Positions 49,951-57,372 of a DNA stretch of 64,000 nt are shown here, in pieces. A program made the translations under genes and the position numbers. How positions within the stretch are numbered: position 1 is the stretch's first letter; the number at the start of each line of letters is the position of its first letter. Origin of the DNA: Jeotgalibacillus haloalkalitolerans (GTDB lineage: Bacteria; Bacillota; Bacilli; Bacillales; Jeotgalibacillaceae); NCBI RefSeq assembly GCF_034427455.1, contig NZ_JAXQNN010000001.1:682001-746000 (forward strand). Direction: 5' to 3'. The notes under the pieces are model-generated. The model ran no database searches. It saw only the letters and a list, made by a program, of their open reading frames with translations, and was not told the DNA's origin.

Positions 49951-51030
49951 ATGGATCGAGTCGTTAACTTTTCGGCGGGCCCCTCAGCAATGCCGCTCGA
50001 AGTACTGATGCGAGCGCAATCTGAACTCGTCGACACAAATCACGCTGGCATGTCGGTGATGGAGATGAGTCACCGATCGAAAGCCTTCGAAGACATTTTA
50101 GAGAACACAAAACACCTTTTGAAAAAAGTCATGAACATCCCTGAAAACTATAAAATTTTATTTTTACAGGGGGGTGCTTCGTTACAATTCAGCATGATCC
50201 CGTTAAATTTGTTACAAAAAGATCACGAAGCAGCCTACATTATTACAGGCTCATGGTCCCAAAAAGCGCTGAAAGAGGCTAAAAAGGTCGGACAAACCAC
50301 TGTCATAGCAACATCCGAAGAGACCCAGTTTAGAAATATTCCGGATTTCTCTCAGATTACACAATTTGAAAAATTATCCTACGTACACATCACAGGTAAC
50401 AATACAATAGAAGGAACACGGTTTACGGAACTGCCAAAAACAGATGCCCCGATCATCAATGACTGGTCTTCAGGTATTCTGTCAGAAGAAATTAACGTCA
50501 GCGACTACGGCGTGATCTATGCAGGCGCACAGAAAAATCTCGGACCATCCGGCGTCACCGTCGTAATCATCCGTGAAGACCTGATCGGGCACGCACCTGA
50601 TCACCTGCCAACGATGCTTGATTACAAAACGCATGAAAAATCAGATTCACTCTACAACACACCACCGACATTCGGGATTTACATGATCGGTCTCATGCTC
50701 GAATGGATCGACTCACTCGGCGGTGTAAAAGAAATCGAAAAACGCAACCGTGAAAAAGCTTCTTTATTATATGAAACAATTGATCAGTCAAACTTATTCT
50801 ATTCACCTGTTAAAAAGGAAGACCGTTCGCTAATGAACATTCCTTTTAAAACGGACAGTGAGGAAACAGATAAAGCATTTATCGAATTCGCAGCATCCAA
50901 GCAGCTTGTTGAATTAAAAGGCCACCGCTCAGTAGGCGGTATGCGTGCGAGTATGTACAATGCGATGCCGATTGAGCATGTGGAGCGGCTGTGCGATGCG
51001 ATGCGGGAGTTTGAGGCGAAAATAAAATAG
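49951..51030 (+). CDS. serC: phosphoserine aminotransferase
   Basis: SerC makes 3-phosphoserine from 3-phosphohydroxypyruvate with glutamate, the second step of serine synthesis. The 359-aa PLP enzyme shows VNFSAGPSAMP at the N-terminus, YKILFLQGGASLQFSMIPLN near 63, the Schiff-base lysine in YAGAQKNLGPSGV near 190, and GGMRASMYNAMP near the end. The ATG at 49951 follows AGAGAGGAG; a TTG three bases earlier is possible. serA follows after 520 bp containing two repeats, so the pair may no longer share a transcript. Confidence 0.95.
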   Translation: MDRVVNFSAGPSAMPLEVLMRAQSELVDTNHAGMSVMEMSHRSKAFEDILENTKHLLKKVMNIPENYKILFLQGGASLQFSMIPLNLLQKDHEAAYIITGSWSQKALKEAKKVGQTTVIATSEETQFRNIPDFSQITQFEKLSYVHITGNNTIEGTRFTELPKTDAPIINDWSSGILSEEINVSDYGVIYAGAQKNLGPSGVTVVIIREDLIGHAPDHLPTMLDYKTHEKSDSLYNTPPTFGIYMIGLMLEWIDSLGGVKEIEKRNREKASLLYETIDQSNLFYSPVKKEDRSLMNIPFKTDSEETDKAFIEFAASKQLVELKGHRSVGGMRASMYNAMPIEHVERLCDAMREFEAKIK

Positions 51031-51046
51031 CGGATAACTTAAGCAA

Positions 51047-51185
51047 TCGTTGATCTCCGTTTCAGGCGGACGCTTTCCTGGATGAGCCGTTTTCTGGCTC
51101 CATTAGACCTCCTCGGCTTCGGCTGTGGGGTCTCAGCGTCCAACTAATCGTCCCGGAGTTGCCGCCTTCCACTGCGATCAACTGA
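51047..51185 (-). repeat. dispersed GC-rich intergenic repeat, copy 5 (inverted)
   Basis: The reverse complement holds GGCAACTCCGGGACG, GCTGAGACCCCACAGCC, GAAGCCGAGGAGG and GGAAAGCGTCCGCCTG. It faces copy 6 at 51373 in inverted orientation, and the 187 bp between them holds no gene. Confidence 0.8.
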
Positions 51186-51372
51186 GTGTGAGGACCTTTA
51201 CTTTCACTGTCTTAGTTATTTGAGAGAATCAAAAAAGTTATTCAGCTAATAAATACTTCTATATCTAGTTGAGTAGACCCAGTGTTAGTTATAAGTAATT
51301 AAAGCTTTTCGTAATCTGTAATTGTCTTTCTTCTATAATAATAGTAAGAAGCTACAAGATATTTAACATCCA

Positions 51373-51513
51373 TCAGCTGGCAACCGGAGCGGAAGGTGGC
51401 GACTCCAACGGGATGTGACGGACAGGTGAGACCCCGCAGGTGCGAAGCGTCCGAGGAGGCTCACCGCCGTCCCCGTGGAAAGCGTCCGCCTGTAGCACAG
51501 GGCGCCCGCCTGG
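51373..51513 (+). repeat. dispersed GC-rich intergenic repeat, copy 6
   Basis: GGTGGCGACTCCAACGGGA, GGTGAGACCCCGCAGG, GTCCGAGGAGGCTCACC and GGAAAGCGTCCGCCTG match the family. It ends 37 bp before serA. Confidence 0.85.
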
Positions 51514-51550
51514 CAAATAAATTTATATAATTATCAGGAGGTTCTCTACG

Positions 51551-52735
51551 TTGACATACCAGATTCAAACCTACAACAAAATTGCCGATGCAGGATTAAA
51601 ATTGTTAGACGAACAGTACAAGATCAACGAAAGCAATGAACCGGATGCGATTTTACTCAGAAGCCACAAGCTTCACAACCAGCCAATCCCTAACTCAGTT
51701 CAGGCCATTGCCAGAGCCGGTGCCGGAACCAACAACATTCCAATTGAACAGTGCTCCGAACAGGGTGTTGTTGTATTTAACACACCAGGCGCCAACGCAA
51801 ACGCAGTAAAAGAGCTCGTCATCTCATGCCTGATCGCAAGCTCACGTAACCTGTTCCGCGCCGTTCAGTGGACACATTCTCTAAAAGGGGAAACTGAAAT
51901 CCCTGAAAAAGTGGAAGCAAACAAAAAAGCGTTTATCGGTCATGAAGTAGCCGGCAAAAAGCTCGGTGTCATCGGACTGGGGAACATTGGGTCAGTCGTA
52001 GCCAATGACGCACTCGCACTTGATATGGAAGTCATGGCCTACGATCCATTCGTATCAGTAGACGTAGCCTGGACCATTTCACGCAGCGTCAAGCGCGTTC
52101 ACCAGCTTGAAGAATTGCTGGCGCAATGTGATTTTATTACCATTCACGTCCCGCTCAGCCCGAAAACAACCGGCATCATTGATGAAAAAGCATTTAAAGC
52201 CATGAAAAAAGGGATTCATTTCATCAACTTTGCACGTGGAGAACTCGTGGATCACGCAGCATTGAAAAAAGCACTTGAAGACGGCACAGTCGGCAAATAC
52301 ATCACCGACTTCCCAAGCGATGACATCTTCGGTATGGATAACGTAGTCGCAACACCACACCTCGGTGCATCTACAACCGAATCTGAAGAAAACTGTGCAG
52401 TGATGGCAGCAAGGCAGCTGAAAAATTACCTTGAAACAGGGAATATCAAAAATGCGGTGAACCTGCCAAACGTCAGCCTGCCACTTACATCACCGGGCCG
52501 CCTGACGATCATGCACAGAAACATCCCGAACATGCTCGGACAATTCTCCCAGCTGCTCGCAGAACGCAACTTCAACATCGCAGACATGCTCAACCGCAGC
52601 CGTGGAGAATTTGCTTATACACTCATCGACATCGACAACAAACTGAACGATGAAGAAGCAGCAGACATCATGAACAGATTCCAGAAAATCGAAGGTGTGA
52701 TCCGGGCAAGACACATTGCGAACGGATGGCACTAA
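51551..52735 (+). CDS. serA: D-3-phosphoglycerate dehydrogenase, short form
   Basis: SerA oxidises 3-phosphoglycerate to 3-phosphohydroxypyruvate with NAD+, the first step of serine synthesis. The 394-aa protein has the NAD-binding GVIGLGNIGSVVANDAL near residue 140, catalytic Arg in NFARGELVD near 228 and His in ATPHLGAST near 275. A C-terminal ACT domain (NIPNMLGQFSQLLAERNFNI, about 320-394) is present. It lacks the intervening-domain block of the 525-aa B. subtilis SerA. The start is a TTG 9 bp after AGGAGG. Confidence 0.92.
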   Translation: MTYQIQTYNKIADAGLKLLDEQYKINESNEPDAILLRSHKLHNQPIPNSVQAIARAGAGTNNIPIEQCSEQGVVVFNTPGANANAVKELVISCLIASSRNLFRAVQWTHSLKGETEIPEKVEANKKAFIGHEVAGKKLGVIGLGNIGSVVANDALALDMEVMAYDPFVSVDVAWTISRSVKRVHQLEELLAQCDFITIHVPLSPKTTGIIDEKAFKAMKKGIHFINFARGELVDHAALKKALEDGTVGKYITDFPSDDIFGMDNVVATPHLGASTTESEENCAVMAARQLKNYLETGNIKNAVNLPNVSLPLTSPGRLTIMHRNIPNMLGQFSQLLAERNFNIADMLNRSRGEFAYTLIDIDNKLNDEEAADIMNRFQKIEGVIRARHIANGWH

Positions 52736-52742
52736 AAACAGG

Positions 52743-52777
52743 AACTTCCTCTATTTATAATAGAGGGAGTTTTTTTC
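52743..52777 (+). terminator. terminator after serA
   Basis: AACTTCCTCTA pairs with TAGAGGGAGTT (G-T allowed), followed by a T-run. Confidence 0.85.
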
Positions 52778-52796
52778 ATTAGCGTGCTGTCAGTTA

Positions 52797-53012
52797 CCTA
52801 AGGGCATGAAGAGGGAGGGTACTGGAATTGTGGGGGGGCGTTGCGACGGAGGTGGCGGAATCATTCGATAGGTGAATGAAATAAATGGAAAGGTGATGGA
52901 ATAAAGTAAAAGGTGATCGAATTAATCGAGATCCGCCAGCCAGAGGGCGAATAAAAAAATTCATGACTTAATAAATTGAAAAGGTGATAGATATATTGTA
53001 AAAGGTGGCCGA
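52797..53012 (+). repeat. 21-bp-period AGGTGAT array, locus 7
   Basis: The header ACCTAAGGGCATGAAGAGGG is at 52797-52816. Modules AGGTGGCGGAAT, AGGTGAATGAAA, AGGTGATGGAAT and AGGTGATCGAAT step by 20-21 bp; AGGTGATAGATA and AGGTGGCCGAAT, 21 bp apart, follow near 52985. Between it and the next gene (53013-53409) I see only a TTGCAA box at 53188 and no clear gene. Confidence 0.8.
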
Positions 53013-53409
53013 ATTAATCTCCAGCTCCCGACCTGACCCGTCTCCGTCAAACTCCACCCCATATGAAGTGCCAGCCAGTACCACGATAAACCTCTTCCCA
53101 GCCTGAAGCAGCCATCTCCAAAATGTGAACATCCCATGTCAAATGTGCATATATCAAAATTAATCAAACATTTATCCTTTTCATTTCTTGCAAAATATAC
53201 GATAATTATGTTAAAGTACTGAATATTTAAAAAATATTCAACTTAATCTGACTTAACCGAAAAAAATACCCTGCCAAGTGATTCTGTATTGAAAAGTCAA
53301 TGTATGGAGCGGGAGAACGAGTCACTCCACAACAGTCAGCTGAAGTTCCGGCAGACGTAACAGGACTGTGTAACACAGTCGAGACAGAAACAGAATAGGA
53401 GGGAGAACA

Positions 53410-53868
53410 ATGATGCTGACCGTCAAGATGATGAAGCCGTTCTACACACTCCAGGAAGGCCATGAGCTTAAGCTGGTATTTGCCTACCAATATTTTTCGG
53501 TCATGAAAGGCGAAGAAATTTATCATTTTATTCCGGTGGAGTCTAACGAAATCAGGATTAACCTGAAGACAAAACAGGTAGAAAATTTAACAGATATATT
53601 CGTATTTCAACGCGGAACAAGAATTTTCAGAATACCCTTGTTTCAATTATTGCAGGTGTCTGATCTCATTGAACATCTCAGATCGATTTCACAATTTTAT
53701 GTGGATCAAATACAAGCGGATGAGGAGGAGCAGGCGATGAATGATGAAATTATGAACCTTGAGATGCAAAACCTTTACCGTTTAATCGATAAAGCACTGT
53801 TGGAAGGAGACCGTGACCTGTTTATGCAGCTTACTAATCAGCTGAAAACAGAGGAGGCGGCCCAGTAA
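53410..53868 (+). CDS. IDEAL-domain protein, 152 aa
   Basis: The C-terminal 30 residues (NLYRLIDKALLEGDRDLFMQ and on) match the IDEAL domain, named for a conserved I-D-E-A-L-like string. The N-terminal 110 residues are beta-rich and not recognised (EGHELKLVFAYQYFSVMKGE). Domains of this kind occur in small Bacillales proteins of unknown role, sometimes interacting with regulators. Starts at 53410 and 53413 (ATG ATG) follow GGAGGGAG. A terminator follows. Confidence 0.72.
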   Translation: MMLTVKMMKPFYTLQEGHELKLVFAYQYFSVMKGEEIYHFIPVESNEIRINLKTKQVENLTDIFVFQRGTRIFRIPLFQLLQVSDLIEHLRSISQFYVDQIQADEEEQAMNDEIMNLEMQNLYRLIDKALLEGDRDLFMQLTNQLKTEEAAQ

Positions 53869-53894
53869 TGGATGAATATTGTTTAACCACATAG

Positions 53895-53932
53895 AAAACC
53901 CTCTCAACTGTCAAACAGAAGAGAGGGTTTTT
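53895..53932 (+). terminator. terminator after the IDEAL-domain gene
   Basis: AAAACCCTCTC pairs with GAGAGGGTTTT around a 15-nt loop and ends in T residues. Confidence 0.9.
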
Positions 53933-54042
53933 AAGTTGGGAAAAAAACCGAAAAATTTGTCAAAACGCGTCGAATGTTTTTTTGAAAAAACATTTTGTTC
54001 TGTGTAAATCCAATAGATTCCTCTAAAAAATTACAAAAATAC

Positions 54043-54073
54043 AAAAAAAGTGCCGCCCGATTAATCGAGCGGC
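54043..54073 (-). terminator. terminator of the HTH-TPR/peptide operon
   Basis: On the minus strand GCCGCTCGATTAATCGGGCGGC (54052-54073 on plus) folds on itself and is followed by ACTTTTTTT. It lies 93 bp after the peptide stop. Confidence 0.85.
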
Positions 54074-54165
54074 CAATGAGAGGGTATTGCTGGGTCATTT
54101 CATAATCTTATTGTAATATAAATTTAACGATTCGTCTATTGGGAAAATTGCGATTGAAAAAAATG

Positions 54166-54333
54166 TCAGGCTGCTGGTGGCAGTACAATTCTGTCCACAT
54201 GTGGTGTAAAAACATCACGAGTACCTGCCAAATTTACTGATTCTGTTTCCGATCCAATATTAAAAGTGCCGAATGCACCTACCAATGAAAGAGCAATTAA
54301 TAGTGAAGCTGAAGCTTTTTTAAGTTTATTCAT
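54166..54333 (-). CDS. 55-aa secreted signalling-peptide precursor (Phr/NprX-like)
   Basis: The frame starts MNKLKKASASLLIALSLVGA, a lysine-rich start and hydrophobic core of a Sec signal peptide. A short hydrophilic region (GSETESVNLAGTRD) and a C-terminus HVDRIVLPPAA follow. It overlaps the 3' end of the HTH-TPR receptor gene by 8 nt and has AGGAGAG as ribosome-binding site inside that gene, so the two are translationally coupled. This is the standard layout of Rap-Phr, NprR-NprX and similar pairs: the precursor is exported, trimmed, and the short C-terminal peptide returns via oligopeptide import. The mature sequence is not determinable by eye; it probably lies in the last 5-10 residues. 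Confidence 0.75.
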   Translation of the reverse strand: MNKLKKASASLLIALSLVGAFGTFNIGSETESVNLAGTRDVFTPHVDRIVLPPAA

Positions 54334-55585
54334 TTGATCTTCTCTCCTTTGAAATCAATTTTCTCCATTGACTGTAGTAATGATTAACCTTCTCAACATC
54401 GCCTATTGACTCATAATAGTCGATAATCATTTCCAGTACTTCCAGTGCATCGCTAAAGCTTTGTAACTTAAGCAGGTGGGGATATAAGTATTTTACCGCA
54501 TATTTTATGCCCGCTGGTTGGGAAAATTCATACTTTTCAAGAAAATTTGAATGGTGATAAAAGTATTTGTTTCCAATTATTGCATCAGTTTCTTTTAACA
54601 GTCTCATTCGCGAATGCCAACTTTTGTCAATGTCGTTTAATTTCACTTTACTTTCAAGCCATATTAATAAAGAGGTGCCGTAAGCATAGGAAAATGGTTC
54701 TGACAGTTCAATCGCTTCATCAGCTGCTTTCTTTGCCTTCGTATAATCTTTTACTAAATACAGGCAGCGGGCATAATTAATTAAAACGCCTGGATAAAGT
54801 GTTGCTTTAAAGAACATTCTCGTATTTCTTAGAAGCGATTTGTAGACTGTTAAAGCCTCTGAGTAAAGGCTCAACCTCATATAGCTAATTCCGAGGATCA
54901 TTTGGGAATGAACCTGACGTGTGAAATTAGATTCAGCCACATATACATCATATGCTTTTTTACTGAAAGTTAGAGCAGCTTCGTTATCATTAATTGAAGT
55001 ATATAAGTGAGACAATATATAACTTGCTTCAGCTACCCACATACCACCGATTGGAAGGGGGTTATTTAAGAACTCATGAACTGCTTTTAACCCCTCTTCA
55101 TACTTTTCATTCATTGAATGATAAAAACCTCTAAAAAACAGTAAAATATTCTTCTCAACAGGGTCAAACGTGTTTTTTATCTTCTGAATCATTTTTAAAG
55201 ATTCCTGCACACCTTGATGATCCCAATGAAACAGACAGTATCTTAACTTATATAAATGATATAAATTCACATACTCGCTGGTTAAAATATAATCTTCTTT
55301 TTCAAGAAGCTCTTGGTATAATTGTTCAATTGACTCACGATCATGCATGCAAATCGCATGCATAAATGCTTCTAGCGTATCCCGAATCTCCCTCAAATCC
55401 CCGGTAATATCCTGAAGCTTCAACCCCAGCTTTGAAAGCAGCAGGTTCACAGTTTCCTCATTCGCCGTATACATATTCGTCTCAATTTTACTCAGGTGTG
55501 AAATGGAACAGATGCCTTCCGCCAGGTCAGTCTGAGTCAGACCCTTTTTAGTACGATAGTATTTAATAATTGATCCAATGTTCAT
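54326..55585 (-). CDS. RRNPP-family HTH-TPR peptide-responsive regulator
   Basis: The 419-aa protein has an N-terminal XRE helix-turn-helix (about 1-60: MNIGSIIKYYRTKKGLTQTD, SHLSKIETN) and then TPR-like helix pairs to the end. Segments such as AALTFSKKAYDVYVAES, EALTVYKSLLRNTRMF and DYTKAKKAADEAIELSEPF show the repeat. Length and layout fit NprR/PlcR-type receptors (NprR is about 423 aa). I start at the ATG at 55585 behind AGAGGTG. The overlapping downstream gene encodes a secreted peptide, the likely ligand. It is divergent from the LysM-P60 gene. The regulated genes are unknown. Confidence 0.85.
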   Translation of the reverse strand: MNIGSIIKYYRTKKGLTQTDLAEGICSISHLSKIETNMYTANEETVNLLLSKLGLKLQDITGDLREIRDTLEAFMHAICMHDRESIEQLYQELLEKEDYILTSEYVNLYHLYKLRYCLFHWDHQGVQESLKMIQKIKNTFDPVEKNILLFFRGFYHSMNEKYEEGLKAVHEFLNNPLPIGGMWVAEASYILSHLYTSINDNEAALTFSKKAYDVYVAESNFTRQVHSQMILGISYMRLSLYSEALTVYKSLLRNTRMFFKATLYPGVLINYARCLYLVKDYTKAKKAADEAIELSEPFSYAYGTSLLIWLESKVKLNDIDKSWHSRMRLLKETDAIIGNKYFYHHSNFLEKYEFSQPAGIKYAVKYLYPHLLKLQSFSDALEVLEMIIDYYESIGDVEKVNHYYSQWRKLISKERRSNE

Positions 55586-55640
55586 GAATAACACCTCTAT
55601 TTCTATCAAAACTGTGTTGGTTTGTAACATATATAATATT

Positions 55641-55657
55641 TGTAATGAAATAGTAAT
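55641..55657 (+). promoter_or_regulatory. candidate WalR box of the LysM-P60 gene
   Basis: TGTAAT-N5-AGTAAT matches TGTWAH-N5-TGTWAH with one mismatch, about 100 bp before the start. A lone TGTAAC at 55622 and TGTAAA at 55678 are nearby. Confidence 0.35.
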
Positions 55658-55755
55658 ATTCCAATGATGAAAAATGTTGTAAAATGACTAGGAGTATATT
55701 TTTATATATGTATCTTTAGTATGATTTCATTATACATGAAAAAGGGGTGCCTCAT

Positions 55756-57057
55756 TTGAAAAAATGGATTTATTCAGTTTCAGCCACTGCAGCAGTTGCA
55801 TCTTTTTTCGGTCTTCACGCTGAGGAAGCTTCAGCAAACACTCATACGGTAAATGCTGGCGATTCTCTATGGAAGATTGCAAATAAGTATAACGTATCAG
55901 TCAGTCATATCAAACAACTGAATAATATTACTTCAGAGATCATCCACCCGAACCAGGTTCTGAAGGTAAGCGCTTCATCAGAAAGTGCCGAACAGGGCCA
56001 GTCACAGGCACCTTCTCAAGGCAGCAGTCAGGGCAGCGGCTCTACATATACAGTTAAATCCGGTGACACGCTTTCAAAGATTGCACTCAGCACAGGAACA
56101 CCATTATCTGAATTAAAATCTTTGAACAGCATTCAGGGTCACCTCATTTATCCGGGGCAGGTTCTGAAAACGAAAGGTGGCGCAACACAGGGTTCTTCAA
56201 ACAATGTGTCACAGCCATCAACAGGTTCAGGAAGCACTGCTACAAACGGAACATATACAGTAAAAGCAGGCGATACACTATCTCACATTGCATCAAATCA
56301 TGGGATGAGCCTCGCAAAATTAATGGAAATTAACAAAATCTCCGGTCACCTGATCTTTGTTGGTCAAAAGCTTAGCGTTTCAGGAACTGTAAGTGGTGGA
56401 AGCGGAAATTCAGGTTCATCAGGCAGTGTCAATACAGGCGGCGGTTCATCTGACCAAAGCAGTTCATCGTCTACTTATACAGTAAGAGGCGGGGACACAC
56501 TCGGTAAGATCGCGATCATGTACAAAATGTCTCTATCTCAGTTAAAAAGCATTAATGGACTCAGTTCTGACCTGATCAGAGTCGGACAGGTACTAAAGGT
56601 AAGCGGTGATGGAAGCTCTTCAGGCGGAGGCAGCTCGACAGGCGGCTCATCAGGCCCTGTTCAGACAGTCACACCACCATCCGGTACCAGTGCAAGTGTC
56701 TCAACACTACTGTCAGTCGCACAATCAATGATGGGCGTACCATACGTGTGGGGCGGATCTTCACCATCCGGCTTCGACTGCAGCGGATTCATTAACTATG
56801 TGTATAATCAGGCAGGCTATGGCATTTCGCGTACAAACGCAGAAGGGCAGCACGCACGCTCTCATTACGTAAGCACACCTCAACTGGGAGACCTGGTATT
56901 CTTCGAAAATACATACAAAGCGGGCATCTCGCACGTAGGTATTTACATCGGCAACAACCAGTTCATCCACGCAAACGACGGTGGCGTACAGATTACGAGT
57001 CTTAATAACTCTTACTGGAAATCAAAGTTCGAAAGCTTCAAGCGATTTTATAAGTAA
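55756..57057 (+). CDS. LysM (x4)-NlpC/P60 D,L-endopeptidase (LytE/LytF/CwlS-like)
   Basis: This exported 433-aa autolysin has a signal peptide (MKKWIYSVSATAAVASFFGL, cut near EEASA), four LysM domains beginning HTVNAGDSLWKIA, YTVKSGDTLSKIA, YTVKAGDTLSHIA and YTVRGGDTLGKIA, separated by Ser/Gly/Gln linkers, and a C-terminal NlpC/P60 domain. The catalytic Cys is in SGFDCSGFINYVYNQAG and the His in GISHVGIYIG. It should cut the gamma-D-Glu-meso-DAP bond during cell separation or elongation. I start at the TTG at 55756, about 8 bp after AAAGGGG, since KKW begins the signal peptide; a GTG at 55747 is in frame. Confidence 0.92.
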   Translation: MKKWIYSVSATAAVASFFGLHAEEASANTHTVNAGDSLWKIANKYNVSVSHIKQLNNITSEIIHPNQVLKVSASSESAEQGQSQAPSQGSSQGSGSTYTVKSGDTLSKIALSTGTPLSELKSLNSIQGHLIYPGQVLKTKGGATQGSSNNVSQPSTGSGSTATNGTYTVKAGDTLSHIASNHGMSLAKLMEINKISGHLIFVGQKLSVSGTVSGGSGNSGSSGSVNTGGGSSDQSSSSSTYTVRGGDTLGKIAIMYKMSLSQLKSINGLSSDLIRVGQVLKVSGDGSSSGGGSSTGGSSGPVQTVTPPSGTSASVSTLLSVAQSMMGVPYVWGGSSPSGFDCSGFINYVYNQAGYGISRTNAEGQHARSHYVSTPQLGDLVFFENTYKAGISHVGIYIGNNQFIHANDGGVQITSLNNSYWKSKFESFKRFYK

Positions 57058-57060
57058 ACA

Positions 57061-57089
57061 AAAAAGCAGACTGCGCGTCTGCTTTTTTT
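57061..57089 (+). terminator. terminator after the LysM-P60 gene
   Basis: AAAAAGCAGAC pairs with GTCTGCTTTTT around a 5-nt loop. Confidence 0.9.
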
Positions 57090-57106
57090 GTTTGGGGTAA
57101 AAAAAG

Positions 57107-57371
57107 AGCGGAGGCAGGGTCTGTCCCTGTCTCCGCTCTCCGTCCGGTGACTAGCGAAGAGAGGGTCTGTCCCTGTCTCCACTCCTCGCCCGGTGGGCAG
57201 CGAAGAGAGGGTCTGTCCCTGTCCCTGTCTCCACTCCTCGCCCGGCGGCTAGCGAAGAGAGGGTCTGTCCCTGTCTCCACTCCTCGTCCGGTGGTTAGCG
57301 AAGAGAGGGTCTGTCCCTGTCTCCACTCCTCGTCCGGTGACTAGCGAAGGCAGGGTCTGTCCCTCCCTTCA
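57107..57371. repeat. 46-bp tandem repeat between convergent wall-hydrolase genes
   Basis: The unit, marked by AGCGAAGAGAGGGTCTGTCC and CTCCACTCCTCG, recurs with AGCGAAG at 57153, 57199, 57251, 57297 and 57343. One unit carries an extra 6-bp GTCCCT. GGGTCTGTCCC-type strings resemble the GGGACAGACC REP-like sequences of Bacillales. Frames through it are artefacts. Confidence 0.85.
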
Positions 57372-57372
57372 C

